Assembly (NCBI GenBank): GCA_018242665.1
Contig: JAFEBL010000011.1
Span: 90,006 to 154,005 of the forward strand
Origin: Nitrospira sp.
GTDB lineage: Bacteria; Nitrospirota; Nitrospiria; Nitrospirales; Nitrospiraceae
DNA length: 64,000 nt
Direction of reading: 5' to 3'
In this document: one piece after another, positions 39,255 through 48,284 of the stretch
How the letters are laid out: each line of letters starts with the position of its first letter
Position numbering within the stretch: the stretch's first letter is position 1
Translations under genes and position numbers: made by a program
The notes under the pieces: model-generated
Databases searched by the model: none
What the model was told of the DNA's origin: nothing
Seen by the model: only the letters and a program-made list of their open reading frames with translations

Positions 39255-39971
39255 TCACACGCCAATCACGACTCTAACCGGGGCGACTCGCTCGCTAAGG
39301 CCGAACCTCAATTCCCCCTTCAGATCATCCGGATTGTAATAGGTGCCGAACAGCCGGTCCCAGATCGTCAGTAACGCACCGAGGTTTTTCATCTGATGGG
39401 CCGGGTCGCTGCTGTGATGGATATGATGATAGCGTGGCGTGACGAAGGCGCGTTCCAGCCAGCCAGAATTCCAGGTGACATTGAGGTGCATCCAATTGTC
39501 CCGCACGATGTGTTCGACCATGATGACCTGAAATACCCAACCAGATGCATCGTGCAGCAAGGGTAAGGCCAGGATATACGTCAGATTGAACAGCGCGATG
39601 TGAGGAATCGTCGCTCGAATGCCCGCCAGCCAATAGAGAGACGTCGGCGAATGGTGCCATCGATGCACCGGCCAGACTAACCGGGTATGCATCAGGCGGT
39701 GCGCCCAGTAAAGACCGAAATCCTCGACGACATAGAACAGCAGCAGTTTGTACACCGAGGGAAGATTGTACAAGGCGGCCGGAAGGTATTGCGGGACCGG
39801 AATGCGGTCGGTCGCCTGCACGACCAGCAGAAATGAGAGGTTATACAGCCCCAGCGCCAAGAGGTCCCGCCAGAAAACGGAACGGTAGGAAATCGCACGG
39901 GCGGGACGGAGCCACTCTGCGGCGAAACACACGAACCCGATGCCCCAAAACAAGAGATAAGGATTGCGCAT
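39255..39971 (-). CDS. Sterol desaturase / fatty acid hydroxylase superfamily protein
   Basis: A 238-residue membrane protein with the three di-iron histidine motifs: 'HRLMH', 'HRWHH' and 'HHIHH'. Several hydrophobic segments flank them. The superfamily hydroxylates or desaturates lipids. With hopanoid genes in the window, a hopanoid or fatty-acid substrate is possible, but the sequence does not decide. Confidence 0.9.
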   Translation of the reverse strand: MRNPYLLFWGIGFVCFAAEWLRPARAISYRSVFWRDLLALGLYNLSFLLVVQATDRIPVPQYLPAALYNLPSVYKLLLFYVVEDFGLYWAHRLMHTRLVWPVHRWHHSPTSLYWLAGIRATIPHIALFNLTYILALPLLHDASGWVFQVIMVEHIVRDNWMHLNVTWNSGWLERAFVTPRYHHIHHSSDPAHQMKNLGALLTIWDRLFGTYYNPDDLKGELRFGLSERVAPVRVVIGV

Positions 39972-40110
39972 GTATCCGGTTAGATCGAGATCGGCATCAC
40001 TGCAACCTGCTCAGTGCCCCTCCCAGTAATCAGGAATGTCCAGCCGCAGTACCATTACGGTACACGACAGGTGCAGGTTTGGGAAGAAAAATGGGGTTGG
40101 GCGAGAAGAG

Positions 40111-40350
40111 TTATTGCTCGATCCAATGATGGGGCGGCTCCGGCTTCGCGTACCGCAGCCGGCAATCGCAGGAAAAATAATATCGGCAGGTCTCATCGGA
40201 GTGGAAGACATGTCCCGCATCACATTCGAAATGACAGAGGGACTGGCCATCATGCGTATACTTCGCAACTCGACGCCCCCGGGCACTTTTCCCGCATCGC
40301 TGGCTCAGTGAGCTGTCGACCGGCACGAGACATGCGGTTCGTATAGCCAT
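40111..40350 (-). CDS. Possible small Cys/His-rich protein
   Basis: A minus-strand frame in the otherwise empty stretch 39972-40566. The C-terminal 50 residues ('AKYTHDGQSLCHFECDAGHVFHSDETCRYYFSCDC') look like a genuine zinc-binding small protein. The N-terminal start is unclear: an ATG at 40350 and another at 40428 both lack a good ribosome site. The plus-strand frames over the same bases look non-coding. Confidence 0.35.
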   Translation of the reverse strand: MAIRTACLVPVDSSLSQRCGKSARGRRVAKYTHDGQSLCHFECDAGHVFHSDETCRYYFSCDCRLRYAKPEPPHHWIEQ

Positions 40351-40566
40351 GGCCGACTCGTCTTGTCCTTCCTCAGGTGACGCCGTCCAAATATGACTCA
40401 CTATGGCAAGGGACGGCCTGCGCGTCATCTAGGTGTTTCACTAGTAAGGATCCTCCGATGAACGATCTATAGTGATGTCGTGCATGGGCGGCATCGCTCG
40501 ATGCGATGTGGCCAATGGGGAAGTGATGGCTGCAACTGGCTGTTGAACGCGAAAGGAGTCGAGATT

Positions 40567-41241
40567 GTGGCGCTCATTGCGGATGCCCCGTTTGCGTTCA
40601 TCGGATGCAGTGAACTACAGGAAAGCATCGCTCACCAAGCTGATGACGAAAAAGAACTAGCGGAATTGATCGAAGAAGTCCCGCTGGATTCCATCCATTT
40701 TCATACCCACAGCTATTTCCTGCGCCACGGGCTGATCGAAGGCACCTATCCCAATGACTTCGCGCAATGGGTCGTCATGCAAATAGGAGATCACGTCCTC
40801 GGGGAGCGTCTAGCGGTCCTCGACCCCTTCGACTGCCCGAATTTAGAGACGTTGCGCGAGGAATTGATCTCCATCATCGACGACCATCTCTCCCGCAGCC
40901 CCATCATCCCGAGAGTCGTGTTCGGGCAGCCGTTCTATTTCAAACGGGCCAGAATTCTTGAAGTGCCCATCGGGGTGGAGGCCCATACCCTGCAAGACTT
41001 TCGCAACATTGTGGCCGACATTGAGGTGAGCACTATCTACTACCACATGTTCGAAGCGCATTTTCGTTTGCGGCGCGCTGAAAACGATTTCTCCGCATGG
41101 GTTCGCACCAGCCTGGGCCTTACGCGGCTGGCCGACCGCATCCGCACGATCAATCCATACCAGGGCAGCTTGGAGCGGCTCCGCTCAACTCTCATCAGCG
41201 CCTGCGACGAATTCCTCACCGCTGAGCCGGCGAAGGGTTGA
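40567..41241 (+). CDS. DUF5752-like protein at the head of the trehalose/glucan operon
   Basis: A 224-residue soluble protein with two related halves, each containing 'F.TH..Y/F.LR' and 'DFA.WV' type segments ('HFHTHSYFLRHGLIEGTYPNDFAQWV' and 'YYHMFEAHFRLRRAENDFSAWV'). This suggests an internal duplication. It resembles the DUF5752 family often placed beside trehalose synthase; the assignment is from memory of context. The GTG at 40567 follows AAGGAG by eight bases and is preferred over a longer frame. treS begins three bases after its stop. Confidence 0.75.
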   Translation: MALIADAPFAFIGCSELQESIAHQADDEKELAELIEEVPLDSIHFHTHSYFLRHGLIEGTYPNDFAQWVVMQIGDHVLGERLAVLDPFDCPNLETLREELISIIDDHLSRSPIIPRVVFGQPFYFKRARILEVPIGVEAHTLQDFRNIVADIEVSTIYYHMFEAHFRLRRAENDFSAWVRTSLGLTRLADRIRTINPYQGSLERLRSTLISACDEFLTAEPAKG

Positions 41242-41244
41242 TCG

Positions 41245-42924
41245 ATGTTGCATCAGGATCCACTGTGGTACAAAGACGCCGTATTTTACGAACTCCACGT
41301 CCGTGCGTTTTACGACGGCAACGACGACGGTGTTGGAGACTTCCCCGGCTTGATCCAGAAGTTGGACTATCTCGAATGGCTTGGCGTGGACTGCCTCTGG
41401 CTGCTCCCCTTCTATCCCTCGCCTTTGCGGGACGACGGCTACGATGTCGCGGACTTTCGCAACATCGCCGCGGCATACGGCACGACCGACGATTTTCGTC
41501 GTCTGTTGGACGAAGCGCACCGCCGCGGCATGCGGGTCATCGTCGATCTGATCCTGAATCACACCTCCGATCAACATGCATGGTTTCAGGCGGCCAAGAC
41601 CTCCCCCAACGCACCGACGCGGCACTATTACGTCTGGAGCGAGACAGACCAGAAATATTCTCGCGCGCGGATCATTTTCGTCGACACGGAAAAATCCAAC
41701 TGGACCTGGGACCACGAAGCACAGGCCTATTTTTGGCACCGGTTTTTCAGCCACCAACCGGACCTGAATTACGACAATCCGGAAGTCCGCCAGGCCATGA
41801 TCCAGGTCATGGAGTACTGGCTTGATCAGGGACTCGACGGGTTTCGTTGTGATGCCGTGCCCTATCTGTTCGAACGCGAGGACACCATTTGCGAGAACCT
41901 GCCGGAAACCCATCGCTACCTCAAAGAAATCCGAAGCAGTATCGACCAGCGCTACAAGGGTCGAGTGTTGTTGGCCGAGGCGAACCAATGGCCGAGCGAC
42001 GTACGTCCATACTTCGGGGACGGCGACGAATTCCACATGGCCTTCCATTTTCCGCTGATGCCGAGGTTGTTCATGGGCGTGCGCAGCGAAGATCGTCAGC
42101 CGATTATCGATATGTTCAAACATACGCCGGACATCCCGCCGACGTGCCAATGGTGTCTCTTCTTACGAAACCACGATGAACTAACGCTGGAAATGTGCAC
42201 CGGCGAAGAACGCGATTATATGTATTACGCCTATGCCCGCGATCCTCAGATGCGGCGCAACATCGGGATTGCACGCCGGTTGGCTCCCCTTCTGGACAAC
42301 GACCGACGAAAGGTCGAACTGCTCAACAGTATTGTCTTCACCCTTCCCGGCAGCCCGATCATCTACTACGGGGATGAAATCGGCATGGGCGACAATATTC
42401 ATCTGGGCGATAGGAACGGCGTGCGCACGCCGATGCATTGGACCGCGGACCGGAACGCCGGTTTTTCCAAGGCCGATCCCTCTCTGTTATTTCTTCCCGT
42501 CGTGGCCGATGCCGTCTACGGCTACCAAGCCGTGAACATGGATGCCCAAAAACAAGCCACCCATTCGCTGCTGAATTGGATGCGCCGCATGATCGGGATC
42601 CGGAAAAAACATAAGGTGTTTGGCCGCGGGACGCTACAATTCCTGAATCCGGCCAATGAAAAGATCCTGGCCTATATCCGTGAATATGAGCAGGAGACGC
42701 TGCTGCTCGTACACAATTTAGCGGGATCCTCCCAAGCGGTGGAACTGGATTTGGGCCGCTTCACAGACGCCGTGCCCGAAGAACTGTTCGGGGAGTCGCG
42801 CTTCCCCGCGATCCATGCGGAGCCCTATGTGCTGACGTTAGGGCCCTATAGTTCTTATTGGCTGCACTTACATACCAAGCGGCCGGTGACGAGCGAATAC
42901 AGCATGGAATGGAGCGCCATTTGA
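41245..42924 (+). CDS. treS: Trehalose synthase TreS (maltose alpha-D-glucosyltransferase)
   Basis: A 559-residue GH13 enzyme. It has the TreS N-terminus '[18 protein letters not shown]', the nucleophile Asp in '[11 protein letters not shown]', the acid/base Glu in 'LLAEANQWP' and the transition-state Asp in 'LRNHDE'. A C-terminal beta domain follows. It interconverts trehalose and maltose. In many bacteria TreS is fused to maltokinase; here the kinase is a separate gene about 5 kb downstream in the same operon. Confidence 0.95.
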   Translation: MLHQDPLWYKDAVFYELHVRAFYDGNDDGVGDFPGLIQKLDYLEWLGVDCLWLLPFYPSPLRDDGYDVADFRNIAAAYGTTDDFRRLLDEAHRRGMRVIVDLILNHTSDQHAWFQAAKTSPNAPTRHYYVWSETDQKYSRARIIFVDTEKSNWTWDHEAQAYFWHRFFSHQPDLNYDNPEVRQAMIQVMEYWLDQGLDGFRCDAVPYLFEREDTICENLPETHRYLKEIRSSIDQRYKGRVLLAEANQWPSDVRPYFGDGDEFHMAFHFPLMPRLFMGVRSEDRQPIIDMFKHTPDIPPTCQWCLFLRNHDELTLEMCTGEERDYMYYAYARDPQMRRNIGIARRLAPLLDNDRRKVELLNSIVFTLPGSPIIYYGDEIGMGDNIHLGDRNGVRTPMHWTADRNAGFSKADPSLLFLPVVADAVYGYQAVNMDAQKQATHSLLNWMRRMIGIRKKHKVFGRGTLQFLNPANEKILAYIREYEQETLLLVHNLAGSSQAVELDLGRFTDAVPEELFGESRFPAIHAEPYVLTLGPYSSYWLHLHTKRPVTSEYSMEWSAI

Positions 42925-42963
42925 GGACGTGACCCCATACTGGGCTCACTCCACAGGAGGAGC

Positions 42964-42975
42964 ATGAATCGGTGA
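42964..42975 (+). other. Three-codon mini-frame overlapping the treT start
   Basis: ATG-AAT-CGG-TGA follows AGGAGG at three bases, and its TGA overlaps the treT GTG (GTGA at 42972-42975). It may be a leader for coupled re-initiation; the alternative is that the ribosome site serves the GTG directly at 11 bases. Confidence 0.3.
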
Positions 42976-44171
42976 ACTCGGCATTGGATGAATATCGGGA
43001 AGTGTCGCCGAAGGGGACAGTGGATTTTCTCTACCGGCTGAGCGATCTCGTACAGGGGCGAAGCTTCTTGCATCTGAACGCCGTGCGATATGGTGGCGGG
43101 ATGTCGGAAGTGTTGCGGCGTCTCGTTCCCATGATGGTGTCGTTGGGCATCGATGCTCGATGGGAGGTGCTGGCCGGGTCGCAGGAGTATTTCGTGGTGG
43201 TCACGCGCATGCTGAACGCCCTGCAAGGTCGCGACGACAAGCTCACCGAGGACATGTACCAGACCTATACCGACATCATTGAGCGGAATGCCAAGGCACT
43301 GAAGCTGGAAGCCGATATGGTCATGGTCCACGACCACCAGCCGGCAGGACTGGTGGACTATCGCACTCATGGCTGTTGGCTCTGGCGGTGCCACTTGGAC
43401 TTGGCGCAACCACAACGACCAGCCTGGGCCTTTCTGCGCCGCTATATCCTCAAATATGACGCCGCCATTTTTTCGCTGTCCGGGTTCGCCCAGCGACTAC
43501 CGATTCCAAAGTTTTTGATTTCCCCGTCCATCGATCCGCTGAGTCCGAAAAACCGGGACATGAGCCGATCCGAAATTGCGCAGGTGCTCGACCGGCTTGG
43601 CATCCCCCGTATCAAGCCGTCGCTGTTGCAGGTCGCGCGGTTCGACCGCTTCAAGGATCCGTTGGGCGCCATTCGTACCTATCGGCTCGTCAAACGGCAC
43701 CATGATTGCCAGCTGATATTGGCAGGAGCCGGGGTGATGCACGATCCCGAAGGCGAAGCAGTGCTCACGGAAATCCGGGAGGTCGGCGGACGCGATCCCG
43801 ACATCCATATCATTCAACTTCCTCCGGAAGCGGATCTCGAGATCAATGCCCTGCAGCGGAGTGCCACCGTCGTCCTGCAAAAGTCGGTCAAAGAAGGCTT
43901 CGGATTGACCGTGTCCGAAGCGATGTGGAAAGGCAAACCGGTCGTCGGCAGCACGGCCGGCGGCATTGCCGCGCAGATTGTGGACGGCGTCACGGGGTAC
44001 GTGGTCCATTCCGTCGAGGGCGCGGGCTTCCGCATCCGGCATTTGCTCAACAACCCCGGACTGGTCAACCGGATGGGCGCGATGGCGCGTGAACATGTCC
44101 GGCGCAATTTTCTCATTACCCGGCAGCTCGGTGACTACCTCACCTTGCTCAAACTCCTGCCGGCAACCTAA
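42972..44171 (+). CDS. treT: Trehalose glycosyltransferring synthase TreT (GT4)
   Basis: A 399-residue GT4 glycosyltransferase. The N-terminal 'LNAVRYGGGMSEVLRRLVPMM' loop, the 'WRCHLDLAQP' segment and the C-terminal nucleotide-sugar site 'KSVKEGFGLTVSEAMWKGKPVVGS' match TreT, which makes trehalose from NDP-glucose and glucose. The GTG at 42972 is the only suitable start, since the upstream ATG is closed by a stop after three codons. Its product is the substrate of TreS encoded just upstream. Confidence 0.9.
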   Translation: MNSALDEYREVSPKGTVDFLYRLSDLVQGRSFLHLNAVRYGGGMSEVLRRLVPMMVSLGIDARWEVLAGSQEYFVVVTRMLNALQGRDDKLTEDMYQTYTDIIERNAKALKLEADMVMVHDHQPAGLVDYRTHGCWLWRCHLDLAQPQRPAWAFLRRYILKYDAAIFSLSGFAQRLPIPKFLISPSIDPLSPKNRDMSRSEIAQVLDRLGIPRIKPSLLQVARFDRFKDPLGAIRTYRLVKRHHDCQLILAGAGVMHDPEGEAVLTEIREVGGRDPDIHIIQLPPEADLEINALQRSATVVLQKSVKEGFGLTVSEAMWKGKPVVGSTAGGIAAQIVDGVTGYVVHSVEGAGFRIRHLLNNPGLVNRMGAMAREHVRRNFLITRQLGDYLTLLKLLPAT

Positions 44172-44187
44172 AGATCACGTGGTGGCG

Positions 44188-45507
44188 ATGACGACCGTTC
44201 TCTCCACGCCGCAGGGCGGACACAGCAACCGCGAGACGCTGGCACTCGGCCCGGAGTTCAACACATCCGGTACTGAGCTTGAATGGCCGACGGACAGGGT
44301 GGATATCATGATCGGCCTGTTGACCCTCAACAATGCCGGATCGATCGAAGCCGTTCTCAAGTCGATCCTGGAAGGTGTGCGGCAGTTTTTTCCTGATGCA
44401 TCCGCGCTCCTCGTCAATTGCGACGCAGGATCACAGGACGGGACATCCGGCATTATCACTCGGTTGGCCGCCGGCATTGTCCCCGTCCGGACTGTCACCA
44501 ATGCCGCCGGCGCCTATGCCAATCTCACGAGAGAAGCAGGCTTTCCCGGGCGGGACGAAAGCATCCGCAACTTCTGCCTGACGGCACGCCGGATACGCCC
44601 CAAGATCTGCCTGATCGTGGAAGGACAGCTGCGTTCTCTCAGCCCTGGCTGGGTCGATCACCTCGGCAGGCCGATCGACGAACGGGGCGAAGACTATGTC
44701 GTCCCCCTCTACCGCCGCCATCGGTACGAGGGCACCCTCGCAACCAACTTGCTGTACCCCTTGACCCGTGCCTTGTATGGCAAACGATTGCGCTATCCGA
44801 GCGGCGGTGCATACGGCCTGTCAGGCAAGTTCGCCGGTGATGTGGTGGCCCATCAAACCTGGACCGGGGCGGCAGCCAAGTACAGCGTGGACAGCCGCCT
44901 CACCACCGCCGCTCTCGCCGGGGGCTATCACGTGTGCCACACGTGGCTGGGCACCAAAGACCACGACACCAAACTCGGGACGCCGGATCTGTCGGTCCTG
45001 CTCGCGCAAACAGTCGGAGGTATTTTTCACTCGATGGAAGACAATGAGTCATCCTGGGAAAAGATCACCGAGTCCGTCGACGTCCCGGTCTATGGGAGCC
45101 CGGAGTCGGCGCCGGATCCAGGGCCGTTGCACACCGAGCGAATGGTGAGCGGCTTCAAGCAGGGCTTGCGCGATTTGCTTCCGCTCTGGGAATTGATCCT
45201 CTCTCGCGACACATTGGGGCAAATTATCGCGCTGGAGATCCAGGACCCGGACGAATTCCGGTTTCCTCCCTCCCTCTGGGTGCAAACCGTCTACGACTTT
45301 TCCCTGGCCTACCACAACCAGACGCTGCACCGGGAACATATGCTGAAGGCGCTGACGCCTCTGTACTTGGGACAGACGGCCTCCTTCGTCCTGGAAACGC
45401 AGCACGGGGATTCCGCGAATGTCGATCGGACGGTGGAAGAGCTCTGCCTCGAGTTCGAGCGCTCGAAATCGTACCTCGTGGACCAATGGAGGTGGCGCAA
45501 TGAGTGA
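44188..45507 (+). CDS. GT-A-like glycosyltransferase with altered DxD motif
   Basis: A 439-residue protein with a GT-A/GT2-like fold: 'IMIGLLTLNNAGSIEAVLKSILEG' as the N-terminal nucleotide-binding strand, then 'ALLVNCDAGSQDGT', and 'LYPLTRALYGKRLRYPSGGAYGLSG' as a likely acceptor-side element. Where the metal-binding DxD normally stands, the sequence reads 'LIVEGQLRSLSPGW'. It recalls glucosylglycerate/mannosylglycerate synthase-type enzymes in layout, but the activity is not assignable and it may be inactive or use another mechanism. Start is uncertain: GTG codons at 44179 and 44182 are in frame. Its end overlaps the next gene by eight bases. Confidence 0.8.
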   Translation: MTTVLSTPQGGHSNRETLALGPEFNTSGTELEWPTDRVDIMIGLLTLNNAGSIEAVLKSILEGVRQFFPDASALLVNCDAGSQDGTSGIITRLAAGIVPVRTVTNAAGAYANLTREAGFPGRDESIRNFCLTARRIRPKICLIVEGQLRSLSPGWVDHLGRPIDERGEDYVVPLYRRHRYEGTLATNLLYPLTRALYGKRLRYPSGGAYGLSGKFAGDVVAHQTWTGAAAKYSVDSRLTTAALAGGYHVCHTWLGTKDHDTKLGTPDLSVLLAQTVGGIFHSMEDNESSWEKITESVDVPVYGSPESAPDPGPLHTERMVSGFKQGLRDLLPLWELILSRDTLGQIIALEIQDPDEFRFPPSLWVQTVYDFSLAYHNQTLHREHMLKALTPLYLGQTASFVLETQHGDSANVDRTVEELCLEFERSKSYLVDQWRWRNE

Positions 45508-46201
45508 CCTGTGGAGAGAGACGATGGTCGCCGGCTTCCGTGACACCGTGATGCAGATCGTGCTCGTGCTCCCGCGCCTCCTCGCGTTGCTCACCTTTCT
45601 GACGCTGGGGCTGTTGGCCGCCTGGTCCGTGAAGGCGCTGACCTTGCGTGTTCTTCGAACGTTCGGATTCGATGCGTTTTGCGACCGGTTGGGGATTGTC
45701 CAGCCGCTGTCGCAAGCAGGAGTCCGCCGGCCGGTTTCACTGGTCGTCAGCGGAGTACTGTTCTGGATTGTCTTTCTCTTGTTTGCCTTCATGGGCGTGG
45801 ATGCCATGAACCTTCCGGCTACCGCCAACTTGATCAGCCAGATTGTCGCATTTTTGCCCAACGTGGTGGCCGCGTCCCTCGTGCTCCTCGTGGGAGTCCT
45901 GTGCGCCAATTTCTTTGCTGAGGCCTCGTTGATCGCCGCCGTGAATGCGCAGGTGGAAGAAGCGCGCGTCGTCGCGGGGTTGGTGCGGTGGGGTCTGTTG
46001 CTGTTTACCTGCGCGATGGTGCTGACTCAACTAGGGATCGCGAAGGAAATCGTCATCGCCGCCTTTTCTATTACCTTCGGCGGCGTGGTACTCGCGCTGG
46101 CCCTGGCCGTGGGATTAGGCGCGCGACATCTCATGCGGGAGATGCTCGAACGGCGCTTTGGCCATCACGAACATAAAGCGGACCAATTTTCACATTTATG
46201 A
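45500..46201 (+). CDS. Membrane protein related to mechanosensitive channels (conserved TM helix type)
   Basis: A 233-residue protein with about five hydrophobic helices. Its repeated 'conserved TM helix' pattern ('LLTFLTLGLLAAWSVKALTLRVLRTFGFDAFCDRLGI' and a later related segment) is seen in small MscS-related proteins. It lacks the soluble MscS beta domain. Placement among trehalose/glucan genes suggests a link between osmolyte synthesis and turgor sensing, as an inference. It overlaps both neighbours (8 bp upstream, ATGA downstream). Confidence 0.82.
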   Translation: MSDLWRETMVAGFRDTVMQIVLVLPRLLALLTFLTLGLLAAWSVKALTLRVLRTFGFDAFCDRLGIVQPLSQAGVRRPVSLVVSGVLFWIVFLLFAFMGVDAMNLPATANLISQIVAFLPNVVAASLVLLVGVLCANFFAEASLIAAVNAQVEEARVVAGLVRWGLLLFTCAMVLTQLGIAKEIVIAAFSITFGGVVLALALAVGLGARHLMREMLERRFGHHEHKADQFSHL

Positions 46202-48261
46202 CACGATCGGCAAGCACAGAGTCGCCGCACGACAAGGCGGCCGACACGAATCTGAAACTTCGGGCCCCGTCTCAGCCCATGGCGCAGGACCGGCCTCTAC
46301 GGGTCGCCATTGAACATGTTGAGCCGGAACTCGACGGCGGCCGATATCCGATTAAACGCGTGGTCGGCGAGACGATCACCGTAGAAGCGGACCTCTTCGC
46401 GGACGGCCACGATGTGATCCGGGGCCTGCTGTGCTCTCGCCATGAGCGCCGAGATCACTGGCAGGAAACGCCCTTGCGCCCGTTAGGCAATGACCGCTGG
46501 CGGGCCTCCTTTGACGTCATCGAGTTGGGGCACTACCGGTACACCATCATCGGCTGGGTCGATCACTTTGCCACCTGGCAACGCGACATGCGCAGACGGG
46601 TGAGCGCGCAACAAGATATCACGGTGGATCTGTCGATCGGGAAAGAGATGGTCGAAGAGGCAACCCGGCGCGCCTCCGGTCCATCACAGCAGCGATTGAA
46701 CGAGCTACAGGCCAGGTTAAGCCGTTCTGATTTCCAAGCTCAGCTCGACCTCTTGCTCGACCAGGCGGCTCAGGAGGCGATGGCAGAGACTGATCGCCGC
46801 TTCAGTAGTGCCTACGAGCGTGAACTCATCGTCGTGGTCGATCGTCCCAAGGCTCGATTCAGTGCGTGGTACGAAATGTTTCCGCGTTCCACGACTGACG
46901 CCGCACAGCTCCACGGCACCTTCAAAGATTGTGAATCACGACTGCCCTATATCGCGGAGATGGGGTTCGATGTACTGTACCTTCCTCCGATACATCCTAT
47001 CGGCGAAACCCATCGCAAAGGCCGCAATAATAATCCGCAGGGCGACGCTGCGTCCGTGGGAAGCCCCTGGGCCATCGGAGCCCGCACCGGCGGACATACC
47101 GCGATCCATCCCGAATTGGGCAGCCTGGATGACTTCAAGCACCTCATGGCTGCTGCCAAAACAAAGGGCATCGAGATCGCCTTGGATCTGGCCTTTCAAT
47201 GCTCACCTGACCATCCCTACGTCACCGACCATCCGGAATGGTTCAAGGCCCGGCCTGACGGTACGATTCAATTCGCAGAGAATCCACCCAAACAGTATCA
47301 GGATATTTTCCCTTTCAATTTTGAGAGCGACGCGTTTCCGCGACTGTGGAAAGAGCTGCGACGAGTGGTTCAGTACTGGATTGATCAGGGCGTCCGCATT
47401 TTTCGCGTGGACAATCCCCACACGAAACCATTTCTCTTTTGGCAATGGCTCATCAGCGATGTGAAGACCTCGTATCCGGAGACCATCTTCCTGGCGGAAG
47501 CCTTTACCAGGCCGAAGGTCATGCACCACTTGGCCAAGATTGGCTTCACACAGTCCTATACCTATTTTGCCTGGCGCACCAGCAAAGTTGAGCTGATCAA
47601 CTATTTCACCGACCTCACCAGGTCACCCGTGCGTGAGTTTTTTCGTCCGAACCTGTGGACGAATACACCCGACATCCTCACCGAGCAGTTACAACACGGC
47701 GGCCGCCCGGTATTCATGGCACGCCTGGCATTAGCTGCGACCCTGGGGTCGAGTTACGGCATTTATGGACCGGCCTTTGAACTGGTCGAACAACGCGCAC
47801 TGAAACCTGGCAGCGAGGAATACCTGGATTCTGAAAAATATGAAGTCCGGCGGTGGGACCTCTCTCGGCGCGACAGTCTGAAAGAATTCGTCGGACTGAT
47901 CAACCGTATCCGCCGCGAGAATCCTGCCCTGCAGAGTGACGAGAGTCTGCAGTTCCATCCCATCGACAACGACTATCTCTTGGCCTACAGCAAACACTCG
48001 GTTGACGGTTCGAACATCATTCTCGTCGTCGTGAACCTCAGCCCACACCATGTCCATTCCGGCTGGGTGGAATTGGACCCGGCGGCCATCGGGATTCAGG
48101 CGAATCGTCCGTTTCAAGTCCATGACCTGCTCACCCATGCCTACTATGTGTGGCAAGGACAGCGGAATTATGTCCAGCTGGATCCGCATTCAGCGCCGGT
48201 ACAGATTTTTGCGGTACGACGGAACCTCCGGCGCGAAGAAGATTTTGACTATTACCTTTGA
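46198..48261 (+). CDS. glgE: Alpha-1,4-glucan:maltose-1-phosphate maltosyltransferase GlgE
   Basis: A 687-residue GH13 subfamily 3 enzyme. It has the GlgE N-terminal beta domain (about 35-140), a helical insert, then the barrel with 'YLPPIHPIG..HRKGRNN' and 'IHPELGS', the nucleophile Asp in 'RVDNPHTKP' and the acid/base Glu in 'FLAEAFTRP'. It transfers maltosyl units from maltose 1-phosphate to the non-reducing end of alpha-glucan. The kinase that makes its donor is the next gene. Confidence 0.96.
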   Translation: MTRSASTESPHDKAADTNLKLRAPSQPMAQDRPLRVAIEHVEPELDGGRYPIKRVVGETITVEADLFADGHDVIRGLLCSRHERRDHWQETPLRPLGNDRWRASFDVIELGHYRYTIIGWVDHFATWQRDMRRRVSAQQDITVDLSIGKEMVEEATRRASGPSQQRLNELQARLSRSDFQAQLDLLLDQAAQEAMAETDRRFSSAYERELIVVVDRPKARFSAWYEMFPRSTTDAAQLHGTFKDCESRLPYIAEMGFDVLYLPPIHPIGETHRKGRNNNPQGDAASVGSPWAIGARTGGHTAIHPELGSLDDFKHLMAAAKTKGIEIALDLAFQCSPDHPYVTDHPEWFKARPDGTIQFAENPPKQYQDIFPFNFESDAFPRLWKELRRVVQYWIDQGVRIFRVDNPHTKPFLFWQWLISDVKTSYPETIFLAEAFTRPKVMHHLAKIGFTQSYTYFAWRTSKVELINYFTDLTRSPVREFFRPNLWTNTPDILTEQLQHGGRPVFMARLALAATLGSSYGIYGPAFELVEQRALKPGSEEYLDSEKYEVRRWDLSRRDSLKEFVGLINRIRRENPALQSDESLQFHPIDNDYLLAYSKHSVDGSNIILVVVNLSPHHVHSGWVELDPAAIGIQANRPFQVHDLLTHAYYVWQGQRNYVQLDPHSAPVQIFAVRRNLRREEDFDYYL

Positions 48262-48284
48262 CCACAGGCAGGCAGCCCGACGCC

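Noticed and set aside
41185..42150. A 321-codon minus-strand frame
   Set aside because: It is antisense to treS, whose catalytic motifs are intact.
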